NCBI GenBank assembly: GCA_022495995.1 | Contig: JAFEMH010001351.1 | Coordinates: 297,501-361,500, forward strand | From: Adenophora triphylla var. japonica | Taxonomy: Eukaryota > Streptophyta > Magnoliopsida > Asterales > Campanulaceae | Length of the DNA stretch: 64,000 nt | Direction: 5' to 3' | Notes under the pieces: model-generated | Databases searched by the model: none | Told to the model about the DNA's origin: nothing | The model's input: the letters and a program-made list of their open reading frames with translations, nothing else | Shown: positions 34,200-44,618 of the stretch, piece after piece | Position numbering within the stretch: the stretch's first letter is position 1 | Layout of the letters: every line of letters begins with the position of its first letter | Program-made: the position numbers and the translations under genes

Positions 34200-36901
34200 T
34201 GTTGTGAAATTGGTGCTCTCCGTTTGCAATCAACACAAAGAAATTAACACACCCACACGTACAAGAAAGAAACAATCACACACAAGAACACAAGAGTTGT
34301 TTACCCGGTTCATTCACCAACTCGTGAACTACGTCCGGGGGCAATTGCCAAGCCAATATGTTATTAGTCTCTCTAATATGTTGCTACAATGTGTTCTAGG
34401 CCGAAATTATGCTTATATAGTTACAAGGAAACTCTAAATCTAATTTAAGAAGAGTTACAATCAAACAAGGAAACAAATCGAAGCCCAGAACTCGGCCATG
34501 CTTGAGGCGCCCGCCTCAAGCCTTCCATGCGGCCGCCTCGCGAAGCGACGCACCAAGCCCAAAACTTCGGCCCTTGAGGCGCCCGCCTCGGCCAGGCCAG
34601 GCGCCCGCCTCGCGCACCTCTCAGCCGTGCTCAGACTCCTTCTCCGTTTTGAATCCTCCTTTGATCTCACCAAAGACTCCTCCGACTTAGCCCCTTTTTC
34701 CTTGTAGTTTAGGACTCCTAAACCAACAATCTCCCACCGGAGACTAAACTAACAAACATAGAATCACCCATCAACTCCCACCACGGAGTAAAGACCTTCG
34801 AACACATTTCCCCTCATTCCATATTGGCTTGACACTACCACACCTCTCCTCAAGTACTAAGGCGAGTTGAAACCAAGCGACGTTTCAACCTCCCCGTGTT
34901 AGATCGTTCTTGCCTCCCCAAATCAGCTTCTACCTTGATTTCTCCCCGCAAGTCTAACTTCGCCTTCTCCCTCCGCACTCCACCTTTCTCGCAATGCCTC
35001 CCTTGAAACTTGGACACACCTTGTTTCTTGCATCGATCGCTTCTTGGTCTCGAATCCGCTCTCTGTTAGGGCCCTTGGACATCCACACCGCGTTGATCAA
35101 CTTCAGGTCCTCCCCAACATACCGTTTCTTGATGTCTCCCCTTTTACACCAACAGCCGGTTCTTAAGCCTCTTGCTCCCACCGGAGCGAAAAACGACATT
35201 GTAGGTAGAGTACAACGTCTTCCCCTTAACCCTACGAGCCAACACCTTAGCCCCTTTTGTGACTTCCCAAGACCCACCAATGAAAGAAACACCATACCCT
35301 TCACCGTCAAGTTGTCCCACGTAAATCACCCTCCTCCTCAAATCCGAACATGCATCACGTTGTGTAGTTGTAAAACAGCCCCATTAGGTGTCTTCATCAT
35401 TACATCCCCTTACCTTTGATCTTCAATGGTTGACCATCACCAAGATAGAGAACCCCAAAATCTCCGGTTTTGTAACGCCTCATTGATTCCGCATCCCCAC
35501 TAGCATGACAAGAAGCTCCAGAATCCAACACCCAATCTTCACCCGACCGCTCCTCCCCTAGGATTAATACATCACCACCATCATCCACCACGTGCGCACC
35601 ACCACTTTTTCCGGACAATCATAACCGATGTGCCCCAATTCACCACAATTGTAGCACTCGACCTTTTTCCCTTAGGTCCACCCCTTTTTCTCTCCACCCT
35701 AAGTGCAGCCCCATCTACTGACGATTCTCCCTTTTCTCCTTCCTTCGCAACTCCTCTTGCAGATGAGATCTCTAACCTCCGTATACACCAATGGTTTTCG
35801 ACGTACTAATCGTTGTGACAAGAACCTCCCAACTATCGTGCAATGATTTTAGAAGAAAACAAGCTAGCACTTCATCGGAGAAAGTAATATCAACACTTTT
35901 CGGTTGGTCCACCATACCTTTGAAATTGCCGATATGACTTGCCGCTGTCGCCCTCTCGACATCTTCGCATTCGCAAACCTCTTTATCAAATGCACCTTAT
36001 TGATATTCGACGGCTTCTCATACATGTCCGACAAATAAGCCAGAGCAACTCCACCGTTGTCTTGGCCTCCATAGCGTTCCGTGCAACGTCGTCGGTTAGT
36101 GGCACTCCTTACCGCTCCTAACGCCTTTCGATCCAACGTCTCCCAATCTCCTTGTGACATGTCTTCGGGCTTCTCCTTCAAGGGCTTATGAAGATCCTTA
36201 CAATAAAGGTAGTCTTCAATCCTTGTCTTCCAAAACGTGAAATTCACACCGTTGAATTTCTCGATTGAGTTCTTCATCTTGACTGCTTCACCAAAATCCC
36301 CAAGAACGCGATTCAAAATTAATCAACTAATGAAAAGATTTTGAATCCTCCGAACCAAAGCTCTGATACCAGTTGTTGTGAAATTGGTGCTCTCCGTTTG
36401 CAATCAACACAAAGAAATTAACACACCCACACGTACAAGAAAGAAACAATCACACACAAGAACACAAGAGTTGTTTACCCGGTTCATTCACCAACTCGTG
36501 AACTACGTCCGGGGGCAATTGCCAAGCCAATATGTTATTAGTCTCTCTAATATGTTGCTACAATGTGTTCTAGGCCGAAATTATGCTTATATAGTTACAA
36601 GGAAACTCTAAATCTAATTTAAGAAGAGTTACAATCAAACAAGGAAACAAATCGAAGCCCAGAACTCGGCCATGCTTGAGGCGCCCGCCTCAAGCCTTCC
36701 ATGCGGCCGCCTCGCGAAGGACAGACCAAGCCCAAAACTTCGGCCCTTGAGGCGCCCGCCTCGGCCAGGCCAGGCGCCCGCCTCGCGCACCTCTCAGCCG
36801 TGCTCAGACTCCTTCTCCGTTTTGAATCCTCCTTTGATCTCACCAAAGACTCCTCCGACTTAGCCCCTTTTTCCTTGTAGTTTAGGACTCCTAAACCAAC
36901 A
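34200..36901 (-). mobile_element. Element A: gag/protease-only Copia-type LTR retrotransposon
   Basis: The LTRs are 34200-34728 and 36374-36901, almost identical apart from a small indel/substitution cluster near 34545/36717. A perfect 5-bp target duplication GGTAA (34195-34199 and 36902-36906) lies inside RLK exon 1. The primer binding site TGGTATCAGAGC is at 36371-36360 and the polypurine tract is next to the left LTR. The internal part encodes gag, a CCHC knuckle (CYNCGELGHIGYDC) and a DWVLDSGASCH protease with a short downstream stretch, but no reverse transcriptase. The same design as element B but different sequence. The LTR has three GC-rich GAGGCGCCCGCCTC-like palindromes. Confidence 0.92.
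35400..36316 (-). pseudogene. Element A gag and partial protease
   Basis: Gag (36316-35864) starts MNRVLGDFGEAV and contains EKFNGVNFTFWKTRIEDYL and PLKEKPED; the same layout is seen in element B. A frameshift occurs in the conserved TNRRR/AGGQ region. The zinc knuckle is near 35610-35660, and the protease-like block (DSGASCHASGD) at 35618-35400 ends at a stop. The protein is broken. Confidence 0.8.
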
Positions 36902-38355
36902 GGTAAGGCCCCTGTGAAGTTATTGTATGACAAAACGAGGATTTGAAGCTTCGAGCATTCATAAATATTTGTTGGAATCGAACCAGAGAAGAGATTCCGT
37001 GACAAATAAAGGCCTTGAAGGCTTCGAGAATGACTGCAGATGTCCAGAGGAAGATTACCAGAGAGACTGTTATTAGTAAAGGCGGCATTAACAAGGTTTG
37101 ATAAGTTGAAGATGGCGGAAGGAATGGGGCCCGTGAAGTTGTTATGTTCTAAATCTAACCATGTCAGATTCTGCAGGCTGCCTATCTCACTGGGAATGCT
37201 TCCTTGGAGATGGTTAAACCGTAAATCCAATATTTGAAGGTGGGATAAGTTGCCTATGGACCGTGGGATGGTCCCCGTAAAACCATTATTTCGAAGAAAA
37301 ATGTAGTGAAGTCTAGGCAAATTACAAAGCCAATAAGGGAATTCTTCACCAAAGCTGTTCTCGGATAAATTTATTTCCTCGAGACGGAGCAAACGAGTCA
37401 ACTCTATGGGAAGTTGACCATGGAAGCTATTGTTTTGCAGGCGAAGAAAGACGAGGAACGAGAGATTTCCCAAGGTGGGAGGAATAGTGGCATCGAGTAA
37501 CATGTTGGAGAGGTCCAAACCAGTAACTCTTTGATGGCGGCTGCCACAAAAAACTCCCGTCCAGTTGCAGACGGAGGTGCCGGTGGACCAATTTGTTTCT
37601 AAGAAGTGATGATGGTCAAGATTCATTTGGTCTTTGAAGGATAGAAGAGCCAATTGATCCGTGATAATATCAGCAAAACAATAACTCCCAAAGAACAACA
37701 TTGACAAGAAGATAAAACAACTAGCTCTATCCATGTGGGAGAATGAGAATATGTTAGAGAACATATTTCTGAAGTACCTCATAGAGCTGGAAATGTAACG
37801 AGGTATTTGCAAAGATTCTATCTGAACAGTAATATATGGAATCTGTTAAGTTATCATTTGATCTAAAAACTTAAACTGTCAGATCGGGGCACAACAGTGT
37901 ATATCAAGCTTTCACAGAAACTAACGGCCGTAAAGCATTGAATCAAGCTGACTACTGTTTTTTACAATTCCAAGTATTTATTATTGTTCAAAAGAGTTGC
38001 ACATTATGAACAAAAATATGTACATTTTAGAAAGAAGAGAAACGAAAAAAAAAATGTTAGACTGGGCCTAGTGTTCACATAATAAGGAAGATGGTAGAGT
38101 AACTTGGTCATGAATTTGGAACAAGACAACTATATCTACTTGTCATGTTCTTCCTAGAGGCTTTCCTTAAAAACAACATATGCAGGCGTAAGTCAGGTAA
38201 TTTGCCTAAGGATAAACATTTTTATATGACTGTATCAAGAAATTATTGCTCCAAATGGTATAAAATACTTCACTTACCTATCATTCTGTTTTATTTTATA
38301 ATTTTTACACATAAATAAATAGGTTCTCAATTTTCACTATGACAATGATGTGCTA

Positions 38356-38478
38356 CCTCCGTTCCAAAATGAATGTTCATTTTGTTCTTGATTATTAATA
38401 AAAAGGGACATTCATTTTGGGATTGATCATGAACAAAAATGGTTATTCATTTTGGGACGGAGAGGCGACGGAGATAGT
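38356..38478. mobile_element. Short Stowaway-like MITE
   Basis: The left CCTCCGTTCCAAAATGAATG pairs with ATTCATTTTGGGACGGAGAGG at the right, next to TA. The interior has three further TTCATTTTG-like repeats, giving a hairpin of about 120 bp. The right edge is blurred by a duplicated GACGGAG. Confidence 0.7.
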
Positions 38479-38929
38479 AATATTAATAGCCTTTAGATGT
38501 CGTTCATTTTGGGATGTATACCTACAACATATAGAAATAAGTTTAAAGTCATTTTTACCATCCTACTTCAACTAATACTCAGTCCAATCCCAAAAATTAA
38601 TGACATTATCTATATTTGATAGTATTTTTTTATAAAAATCAAAACAGGATATATATTTAACGAATCTAACACACAAGTGAACGGATTTAACCCAAACCCA
38701 TCCAACCCACCCCCAGAAAGTTCATCCCACCATATTCTGCCACTCTTCACCCACCAACCCGGCTAATAACAACTAACGAAAATATCAAAATTCGGTAAAA
38801 AATAATATTGATAGCTTTATTTAGAATAATATGAGAATAATTAAATTGAATAAAAAGGCACAAATTCAAATCAACAAAGAAAGTCAAACAATACAATACT
38901 AAGGATTTGTTATTTAAATGCTCCCTCCA

Positions 38930-39003
38930 CAACAACATTACGCCGCAAAGGCACTCGTAGGGTAAGAGAGATCGGATGTACGCAGTCTTGCTCCTCACCT
39001 GTA
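38930..39003 (-). mobile_element. SINE-like 3' fragment
   Basis: On the minus strand the sequence contains GACTGCGTACATCCGA and TTACCCTACGAGTGCC, resembling the body of plant Au/TS-type SINEs (GGCTGCGTACA). No box A/B or target duplication could be placed, so this is only a suggestion. Confidence 0.35.
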
Positions 39004-40078
39004 TTAAAGCACAACTGATTGATGCTTAATAACAAAGAAGAAGAAGAGCAGACAGTTTAGTTTAGTTTAGTGAGGCATTTTCAAACAAAAAAAATTGTCC
39101 CAATTTGACTTTCATAAAGTTAACTCAATCTAACATAAATTCATGAAAAATCAGATATTTCTATATCAATAACATTTTTAAAAATTTCATAGAGATATCT
39201 AGATTTTCGTAAAAAAAATTGTGATCGAAGTTCAATTATAAAATAAAAATTCAAATGGGACAAACTTTAATATATCTACGTGATTACGTGACAATCAGAA
39301 GGAACAACTTGTAGATAGAGAAAGACGCATTCAAACAAACCCCAATATTTTGCAGGCGAACCAAAATAGTTAAGGCAAATGAATGTAATAATGAAGTGAA
39401 TTTGGGCTGACGCTGCCTCCACCGGTTTCACCTATCACTGAATGTCCCTCAACTTATTTATTTTCATGGATCGGTCCTTTATTTTATGCAAATTTATTTA
39501 TTTTCATGGATCGGTCCTTCCAAACAGAATGTACTTTATCCATCTCAAAATGAGGAGCCACAAATTTTCGTCAATTGGGAAAAGTTTCATTTCAATAAGG
39601 GCAAATTAAAATTCTAGTATATTTTTTATTATATCTCAAAGGTCAAATTTCAATAAATTGCACTAAATTACCAAAATTTAAAAAAAAAAAAATTGTACTA
39701 GTAAAAAATAATAAATAAATTAAACTAATGGTGGCAATTGTCCCCCATAGTAGATCCGCATCTCAAGTAAATGGCATAGAGTATTTTTATTTTCCTGATC
39801 AACTGTCAAAATTTTATGGAAGTTTACTAATTTTCATGTAATACTATAATAGTAAAACTTGTTATTTAGTATTTAATGTTGTGTCCCAAAGAAGTGACCC
39901 AGAGGCATTAGTCAATGCTAGGGTTTGATTTCTCTAATTGTCAAATTCTGATTCTTCGAATCAATAATTACAAAGAAAAAAAAAAGTAGTAAAATAACAA
40001 TTTTAACAACTAAACTGACGTTATGCAATTATCAATCTGAAAGTATTTTAAATTGGTAATTTTAGTTGGTTGCTAGAA

Positions 40079-41223
40079 GGAGTTGGTCTTATAAAAAACT
40101 AGTTTTTTCTTAAGATAAGGAAAAACGTGTTTTCAAAATAAACGGTGGCAATTTTGTAATTACTGGCAACCATGTTCAAAATAAACGGTGGCATTTTTGT
40201 AATTACTGGTTTCCCGTTTATGCCAGTGCCTGTTTAAAAAAGTGTCATTATGATAAAGTGTCAGTGCATGTGTAACAAATGCCAGTGAAAAAAGTGCCAG
40301 TACCAGTTTAACAAAGTGCCAGTTTTTACACGGGCACTTTTATATACATGAACTGGCTCTCAAAACACAAGCACTGGCATTCAAAAACACATGGACTGGC
40401 ATTCAACTACACGTACACTGGCACTCAAAAAAACTGGTAATCATTTTTGTTGGCTCTCAAAAACAAAAGCACTGGCATTTGAAAATATATGGACTGGCAT
40501 TTGAAAACACATACACTGGCACTCAAAAATGCATACACTGGCACTCAAAAACACTGATAATTATTTTTGCTGATGTTCAATTACATACTTACTGGCACTT
40601 TATTATACATTAACTGGCACTCTATTATACACCAACTGGCACTTGATTTTGGTAGAAGAACTGGAGCAATAGGAAGGCCACAATCCCCATATTTCTCAAA
40701 TACCTGGTGGTGTAAATTGCCCAAAACAGAGCACACACTTCCTCATTGAAGCCTTATGTAATTCTCTCTTTGAATCTGCAAATCCTGAAACCGATCATTG
40801 TACAAGTAACCAGAAAAGTGTAAATCGCTTAATTTCGACAGATTTCTCCGTAGCAGGAGCATCTTCGCCGGCACCGGCGGAGCCATGGAAGCCGGCAAGT
40901 ACTCGTCAAACATTAAATCCTTTTGATACGGTCTACGATGTCGGTCCCTCCGTGATCGCTTCAAAACAATAAGAAAGTAACAGTCTCATTCGTTGACGAT
41001 AAGGGAGAAATTGACCTTACCGGTGATGAGAGATTTCCGACGCTCGGAAGACAACTTCGATTTCTTGCCGTCGATGTAAGGAAGCCGGCTATTTGCGTTT
41101 AGAGAGAGAGACGGCTATATGCGTTTAGAGAGAGAGAGAGAGACCGTTAGTTTAGAGATAGAATGAGAGTAAAACACGTTTTTTGTTAAGGTTAAAAAAA
41201 AAGCATTTTTTATAAGTTTTTGG
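40079..41223. mobile_element. Mutator-like non-autonomous element, copy 2 (inverted relative to copy 1)
   Basis: The right end, reversed, reads CCAAAAACTTATAAAAAATGC, matching the left end of the element at 7737. The left end GGAGTTGGTCTTATAAAAAAC matches that element's right end. The inner AAAAAACGTGTTTT motifs and the GTGCCAGTG/CACTGGCA array are shared. The remaining interior (about 40650-41150) is different and includes a minus-strand open stretch of unknown origin (40964-40743). No clear 9-bp target duplication was found. Confidence 0.65.
40215..40650. repeat. CACTGGCA minisatellite inside MULE copy 2
   Basis: Repeats of ACTGGCA(C/T)TCAAAAACAC, in units of about 20-30 bp. The first part (40220-40320) is in the GTGCCAGTG orientation and the rest inverted, mirroring the array in the copy at 8.2-8.7 kb. 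Confidence 0.75.
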
Positions 41224-41559
41224 CGAAGTAGATAATAATCTAAGAATTAATTTAGTAAATAAAAGAAATTTAAAAAGTAAGTCTGACAATTCAACACATC
41301 TAAATTTAGCCACAAGATCCATAAAGAAAATTACATATCACACACAGCTAATAATAACCAAACTCTGCATTTCAAAATAGATAGTGGACTTCATTTGATT
41401 TCAACAAATCACTTCCACCACAAGCAAAGAAATAAGCAATTACAATTACTGAGGTCCAAAACAACCCGGATCCGAAACATCTCCAGATAACAGTATCAAA
41501 AAGTTGGTTGACAATACAAACAAACTAAAACTACTTTTAAAAATATCAAGTCAAACTTC

Positions 41560-43710
41560 TTAAAAGACTCGGACGGGCTTGCCCATGGTGCTCTTCAGGT
41601 ACAAACACCTCACCTATTTTGCAAAAGAGAAGAAACAACATTAATAGCATACAATTTGATATGAAAAAACATGATATGAAGAAAAACTTGATCGGGATGT
41701 CAAAAATAAGCTAAAAGCAAAGTTACTAAGGAGGCAAAACAAGAGCAATACTTGTTACACATCTACCTGGAACAATATACCCCTATTGAGTAAATTTAAC
41801 CGATGATTCAACTTACATTTTGCCAGTTTTTCTTCAATAGTGAAACAAGGAAGTTTACACTCATTTGAACATTCTGGAAGATCTGCTTCTCTTCCATGCT
41901 GCAATTCCCAACAGCAACACCCATACACAGAACTTTCTTCAGCTGAAACTTCACAGTCGCCTTTGTTTCATTAACTTTTGCCTCCAAGGATTCCTGATGA
42001 GACACCAGTGTTGGGAACTTTCCTGTAATCACATTGAAAAGATATAAACACCATTATACAACAACAATCATACCTAAACTGAAAAATAATCAACCAACCC
42101 ACAGTTCCACACAGAGATTCCCGAATTCATGGTATATATGTATAATTGTAATGATAATCTGTTGAAATTACTTGCCTGCTTTGTTAAGACCAGGGCCTAA
42201 AAGTCTTGGAATCTGCTTGATAACAGCTTCAGATGCCAAAAAAGCATGGTACTTCTTGGCGAGCTTCTTGACCAACTTCTTGTTTTTGTTAAGCTTTTTC
42301 AGACCTTCTACATCCATGTACTCTAGTCCGATTTTCTCTGCCTGTGTAAAAGATAATATAACAAAGCATTTGGGATTAAATTCTAAACCAAATTAACTGA
42401 ACATGAGTAGTCAGTAATAAACAGAGGATCATCAGATAAACTGATACATAAACGGTACAGTAGGTTGCTTAGTAAGTCAACTCTGCAATTTTTCAGATTT
42501 GGCAAGTAACTGCTTAATAATGGATGTCATTTGGTTTGGTTGGACATGAAAAGTGTGAATGATTCATAGAAAGCAAGGCTACATTTAGTTCAAAGATACC
42601 AACAAGTATTGAAGAACACTCGCAGACATATTCTAGAAACAAGGTAAAAAGACGGGCGGGGACCTAAGTTCCAAAATTTAGTTGATTACCAGCGGATATT
42701 ATCAGTTACGAAAAGAAAGTAAATACTAAAGACACTGGGAAAACGATATGCTAATGAAGATAGGCATCTCGCCACAAAGAGGGAAGGTACCTCTTCTACG
42801 TGTTGAGCATCACCAAGCATGCAGACCTTCATCTTGGGACGAGGAATGTGAGGCAATTTAACAGAGCCACTGAAACGCTTATCCTTTTGGGGATCATAGT
42901 TCTTCAAACCAATTTGCAGCTCAATTGTCTCAGTGAACTTACGGGCTTTCTCCTTAGCATCAGTTGTGATTTGGGTGATGGCTTCTCTGACAGCATCACT
43001 TTGCAGCTTACTGAAAACAATGCAAACAACTATCAAAACAAGAAATGCAGAAAGACACAAACTTCATCTCATCAATCTCCTAAGTTATAACTAGGAATAC
43101 AAGGGAGATGTCAAATACACATAATCAGTATAAACAACAATCAACAAAGGCTGTCGGAGGAAATTGTACTCCAAATGATCATGCTCATGACCATTTTCAT
43201 CCAAAACTATTTCAATACCATACAAGTCACAGAATTTACTGTTCATTGTTCAGATCACCCTTTAGGTCATACTAAAAAAAATACAAATACCGTCCCATGA
43301 TAAGTGATACAGTTGACTTGTCAATCTTTATAAGAAATATGCAAGTGTTTTGTACATTAATTGTTCAAGGAATAATTGCATTAAGAATAGTTAATTGATA
43401 CACTTATTTTGGGACGGACCCAAAAAGGAAAACACATCAGACCCAGACACTAACCCCAATAGATTAGCCAAGAAATCTTCAAAACAACAATTAATCATAA
43501 AATTGAGAGCCCAACCAAATGCATACAAACTAAACTCAACATAACCAAACAAACAAAGTACATCAATCTTTTAGCATCATCAAATGAACTCATATGAATA
43601 TCATAGTTTAACAAAAACAGACTGCATCTATCCACACAATCTCCACATTCAGTAAAAGCTACAACCAAGGTACAAAATAAAAAACAAAACAAAACAAAGG
43701 TTCACCTCAT
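41560..43710 (-). CDS. RPL10A: 60S ribosomal protein L10a (uL1)
   Basis: Component of the large cytosolic ribosomal subunit (L1 stalk). Five coding exons join in frame: 43710-43706 (only ATGAG), 43010-42791, 42341-42176, 42022-41817, 41613-41560, for a total of 216 residues, the family's exact length. The protein begins [13 protein letters not shown] and contains [10 protein letters not shown] and the L1-signature region around [16 protein letters not shown]; it ends [10 protein letters not shown]. The 5' UTR is split by a further intron (donor near 43845, acceptor near 43735). The third coding intron (42175-42023) has a GC donor (AG|GCAAGT). All other introns are GT-AG. The open frame suggests a working gene. 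Confidence 0.97.
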
Positions 43711-44000
43711 GGTGAAGGATTTCTTCTTTCAGATAATCCTACGCGAAAGAAATGAATAAATTAGATTAAAACAGAGGAAGATTAACGATCAAACGAACAG
43801 ATAATTCACAAACCCTAGAAGAATGAGGAGGAGAAACGCACCTGCGGCCGCCAACGAATGCAGGGGAGGAAGGAAGGAGGGAGACTTTAGTGTCGGACGC
43901 TATAAGAACAGAAGCTAGGGTTTGCTGCCTCAAGTTAATTGGGTTGTTATTAATTGGGCTGAGGTCCAGTTCATTAGGAGGATTGTTGATTGGGCTGGAT
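43711..44000 (-). promoter_or_regulatory. RPL10A promoter and split 5' leader with telo-box and site II motifs
   Basis: On the minus strand an AAACCCTA telo-box lies at 43923-43916, at or near the transcription start. Two site II motifs (TGGGCT on the plus strand) lie further upstream at 43955-43960 and 43991-43996. This pairing is characteristic of plant ribosomal protein genes active in dividing cells. The first leader exon appears to end at GCCGCAG|GTGCGT near 43846. Confidence 0.7.
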
Positions 44001-44618
44001 TTTAATTTTTAATAACCAAAGAAGCATGCCCACCCGGATCCACATTTCTTAATGAAAATTCTAACACACGTAACATTTAAAGGGCAAAATAGTCATTTCA
44101 TGTAATATCTGAAAGTTTAGATGGTGATCTGAAACAAAGTTTTAACCTCTATAGCCTCATCACCCCTACCTTCTTCTATTGCCACTACACAAACGCCACA
44201 GTCCTAACAGTCCTGTCCATCTCCTCAGCATATCTATATGAAATTAATGCTACATCTTGAAATACGCTAAACATCGTATCTAATTTATCAACAAAAAAAG
44301 CCAAGTTATACGGATTGGTTTGGCTAACCAAACGCGGCGAATCCATCAATTGGACCACCATGACATCGTTTACTCCAATTATGTGGAGTGACATCACTTC
44401 GACATAGAGTAACCTCTGAGTTATGGTCGATAAAGGATTTCGACAGGGAAACTTGAAAGAGTGGGGTGAAGGAACGTCGACATTATACCATAACTTGGTG
44501 AACCAGAGATACTTATTTTCTTATCGACTGTGGTTTGGGAGTGGTGACCAAGGTCACATTTGGATTTGAGGAGCTTGTACAATGGGTATGTATCCAGGTG
44601 TCTAGAATATGAATTGTG
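44001..44618. other. Unassigned spacer upstream of RPL10A
   Basis: A 70-codon minus-strand open stretch (44397-44185) with no recognisable domain is the only coding-like feature. I see no repeats or terminal motifs. It may be remote promoter sequence or an unrecognised transposon remnant. Confidence 0.4.

Larger units (their letters stand above)
28683..37734 (-). pseudogene. LRR receptor-like kinase, subfamily XII type, disrupted by two LTR elements
   Basis: Plasma-membrane receptor kinase. It has a signal peptide (about residues 1-22 from the Met at 37734), an N-cap with paired Cys, about twenty leucine-rich repeats, a membrane helix (LVLVIVLPIVSSLMLVLIF) and a Ser/Thr kinase with the glycine loop GNGSFGAVYKG, HLDLKPSN and DFG. 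The catalytic loop lacks the Arg before Asp, a non-RD kinase, as is usual for pattern-recognition receptors of subfamily XII (FLS2, EFR, Xa21). The ligand is unknown. Exon 1 runs 37734-36902 and resumes at 34194-34133 after element A (34200-36901). Intron 1 and the start of exon 2 are duplicated around element B (31294-33845). Exon 2 is 31171-29156 and exon 3 is 29062-28683. Without the insertions the frame is open for about 1096 codons, the normal length. The disruption of exon 1 makes a full receptor unlikely. Further in-frame Met codons exist upstream to 37812. Confidence 0.9.
37735..40078. other. Intergenic spacer upstream of the RLK
   Basis: No credible coding region. It includes the RLK promoter (37735 onwards, no clear TATA assigned), a degenerate MITE (38356-38478), and a SINE-like scrap (about 38930-39003). 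A 28-bp direct repeat of ATTTATTTTCATGGATCGGTCC lies at about 39454 and 39488. The rest is AT-rich. Confidence 0.55.

Noticed and set aside
41224..41232. 9-bp target duplication for MULE copy 2
   Set aside because: CGAAGTAGA on the right and TTGCTAGAA on the left do not match, so no duplication is claimed.
44185..44397. Possible small gene on the minus strand
   Set aside because: No domain, no codon or splice support; left as unassigned.
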